Origin: an uncultured Bacilli bacterium | GTDB taxonomy: Bacteria; Bacillota_I; Bacilli_A; RF39; UBA660 | Assembly (NCBI GenBank): GCA_910586635.1 | Contig: CAJUJA010000038.1 | Coordinates: 6,431 to 12,349 of the forward strand | Length of the DNA: 5,919 bases | Direction of reading: 5' to 3' | Part shown: piece after piece, positions 5,823 through 5,919 of the stretch | Layout of the letters: each line of letters begins with the position of its first letter | How positions within the stretch are numbered: the stretch's first letter is position 1 | Notes under the pieces: model-generated | Seen by the model: only the letters and a program-made list of their open reading frames with translations | Databases searched by the model: none | Told to the model about the DNA's origin: nothing | Made by a program: the position numbers and the translations under genes

Positions 5823-5857
5823 ATGAAAAATGATTTCCTAGAAAGAGGTGAAATCTT

Positions 5858-5919
5858 ATGACTTATTTTTATGATCCCTATGTGGAGAAATATGGAAAAA
5901 CTACACCTGATAAAATTTT
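5858..5919 (+). CDS. Unknown protein, N-terminal fragment
   Basis: Only the first 20 codons are in the window. The peptide begins MTYFYDPYVEKYGKTTPDKI and is rich in tyrosine and proline, with no signal peptide visible. The start is well supported: GAGGTGA at 5845-5851 stands 6 bases before ATG, and a TATAAT lies further up. The ribosome site lies in the loop between GATTTC (5832-5837) and GAAATC (5850-5855). The family is not recognisable from so short a piece. It is divergent from zupT and shares its 96-bp upstream region. Confidence 0.65.
   Translation, partial: MTYFYDPYVEKYGKTTPDKI

Overview
The window is visibly AT-rich. Shine-Dalgarno sites (AGGAG, AAGGGG, GAGGTGA) precede most genes, TGG is used throughout for tryptophan, and TAA, TAG and TGA all serve as stops. 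This suggests a low-GC Firmicute, possibly a gut member of the Erysipelotrichia/Bacilli, read with the standard bacterial code. That placement is inference from composition and gene style. Bases 1-32 are not genomic: they match the Illumina TruSeq read-1 adapter, so the window starts at an untrimmed contig edge.

Layout: (1) 33-169 is the last 44 codons of a 23S rRNA m5U methyltransferase (RlmD/RumA family), cut off by the adapter. (2) 355-1146 is an endonuclease/exonuclease/phosphatase (DNase I-fold) enzyme with all its motifs intact. (3) 1271-1903 is a class I SAM-dependent methyltransferase of unknown substrate. (4) 2116-3788 is a broken half-transporter of the ABCG type (ATPase domain followed by membrane domain). 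It lacks a credible start codon and is interrupted by three single-base frameshifts. A perfect 12-bp palindrome lies 74 bp upstream of its open frame. (5) A strong extended -10 promoter at 3803-3831 drives two overlapping unknown genes (3893-4348 and 4338-5024), which look translationally coupled. (6) On the minus strand, 5761-5027 is a ZIP-family metal transporter (ZupT-like). It converges on the unknown pair with only 2 bp between the stop codons, and a terminator hairpin for the plus-strand operon lies inside its coding sequence. (7) At 5858 a further gene starts on the plus strand and runs off the end.

The genes do not form one recognisable pathway. The first three are probably independent housekeeping or accessory genes in tandem. 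The ABCG gene is decayed or mis-sequenced. The two unknown genes form a promoter-to-terminator unit of their own and are the only candidate here for something undescribed. No tRNA, rRNA, CRISPR array, insertion sequence or phage gene was seen. No gap between genes exceeds 300 bases.
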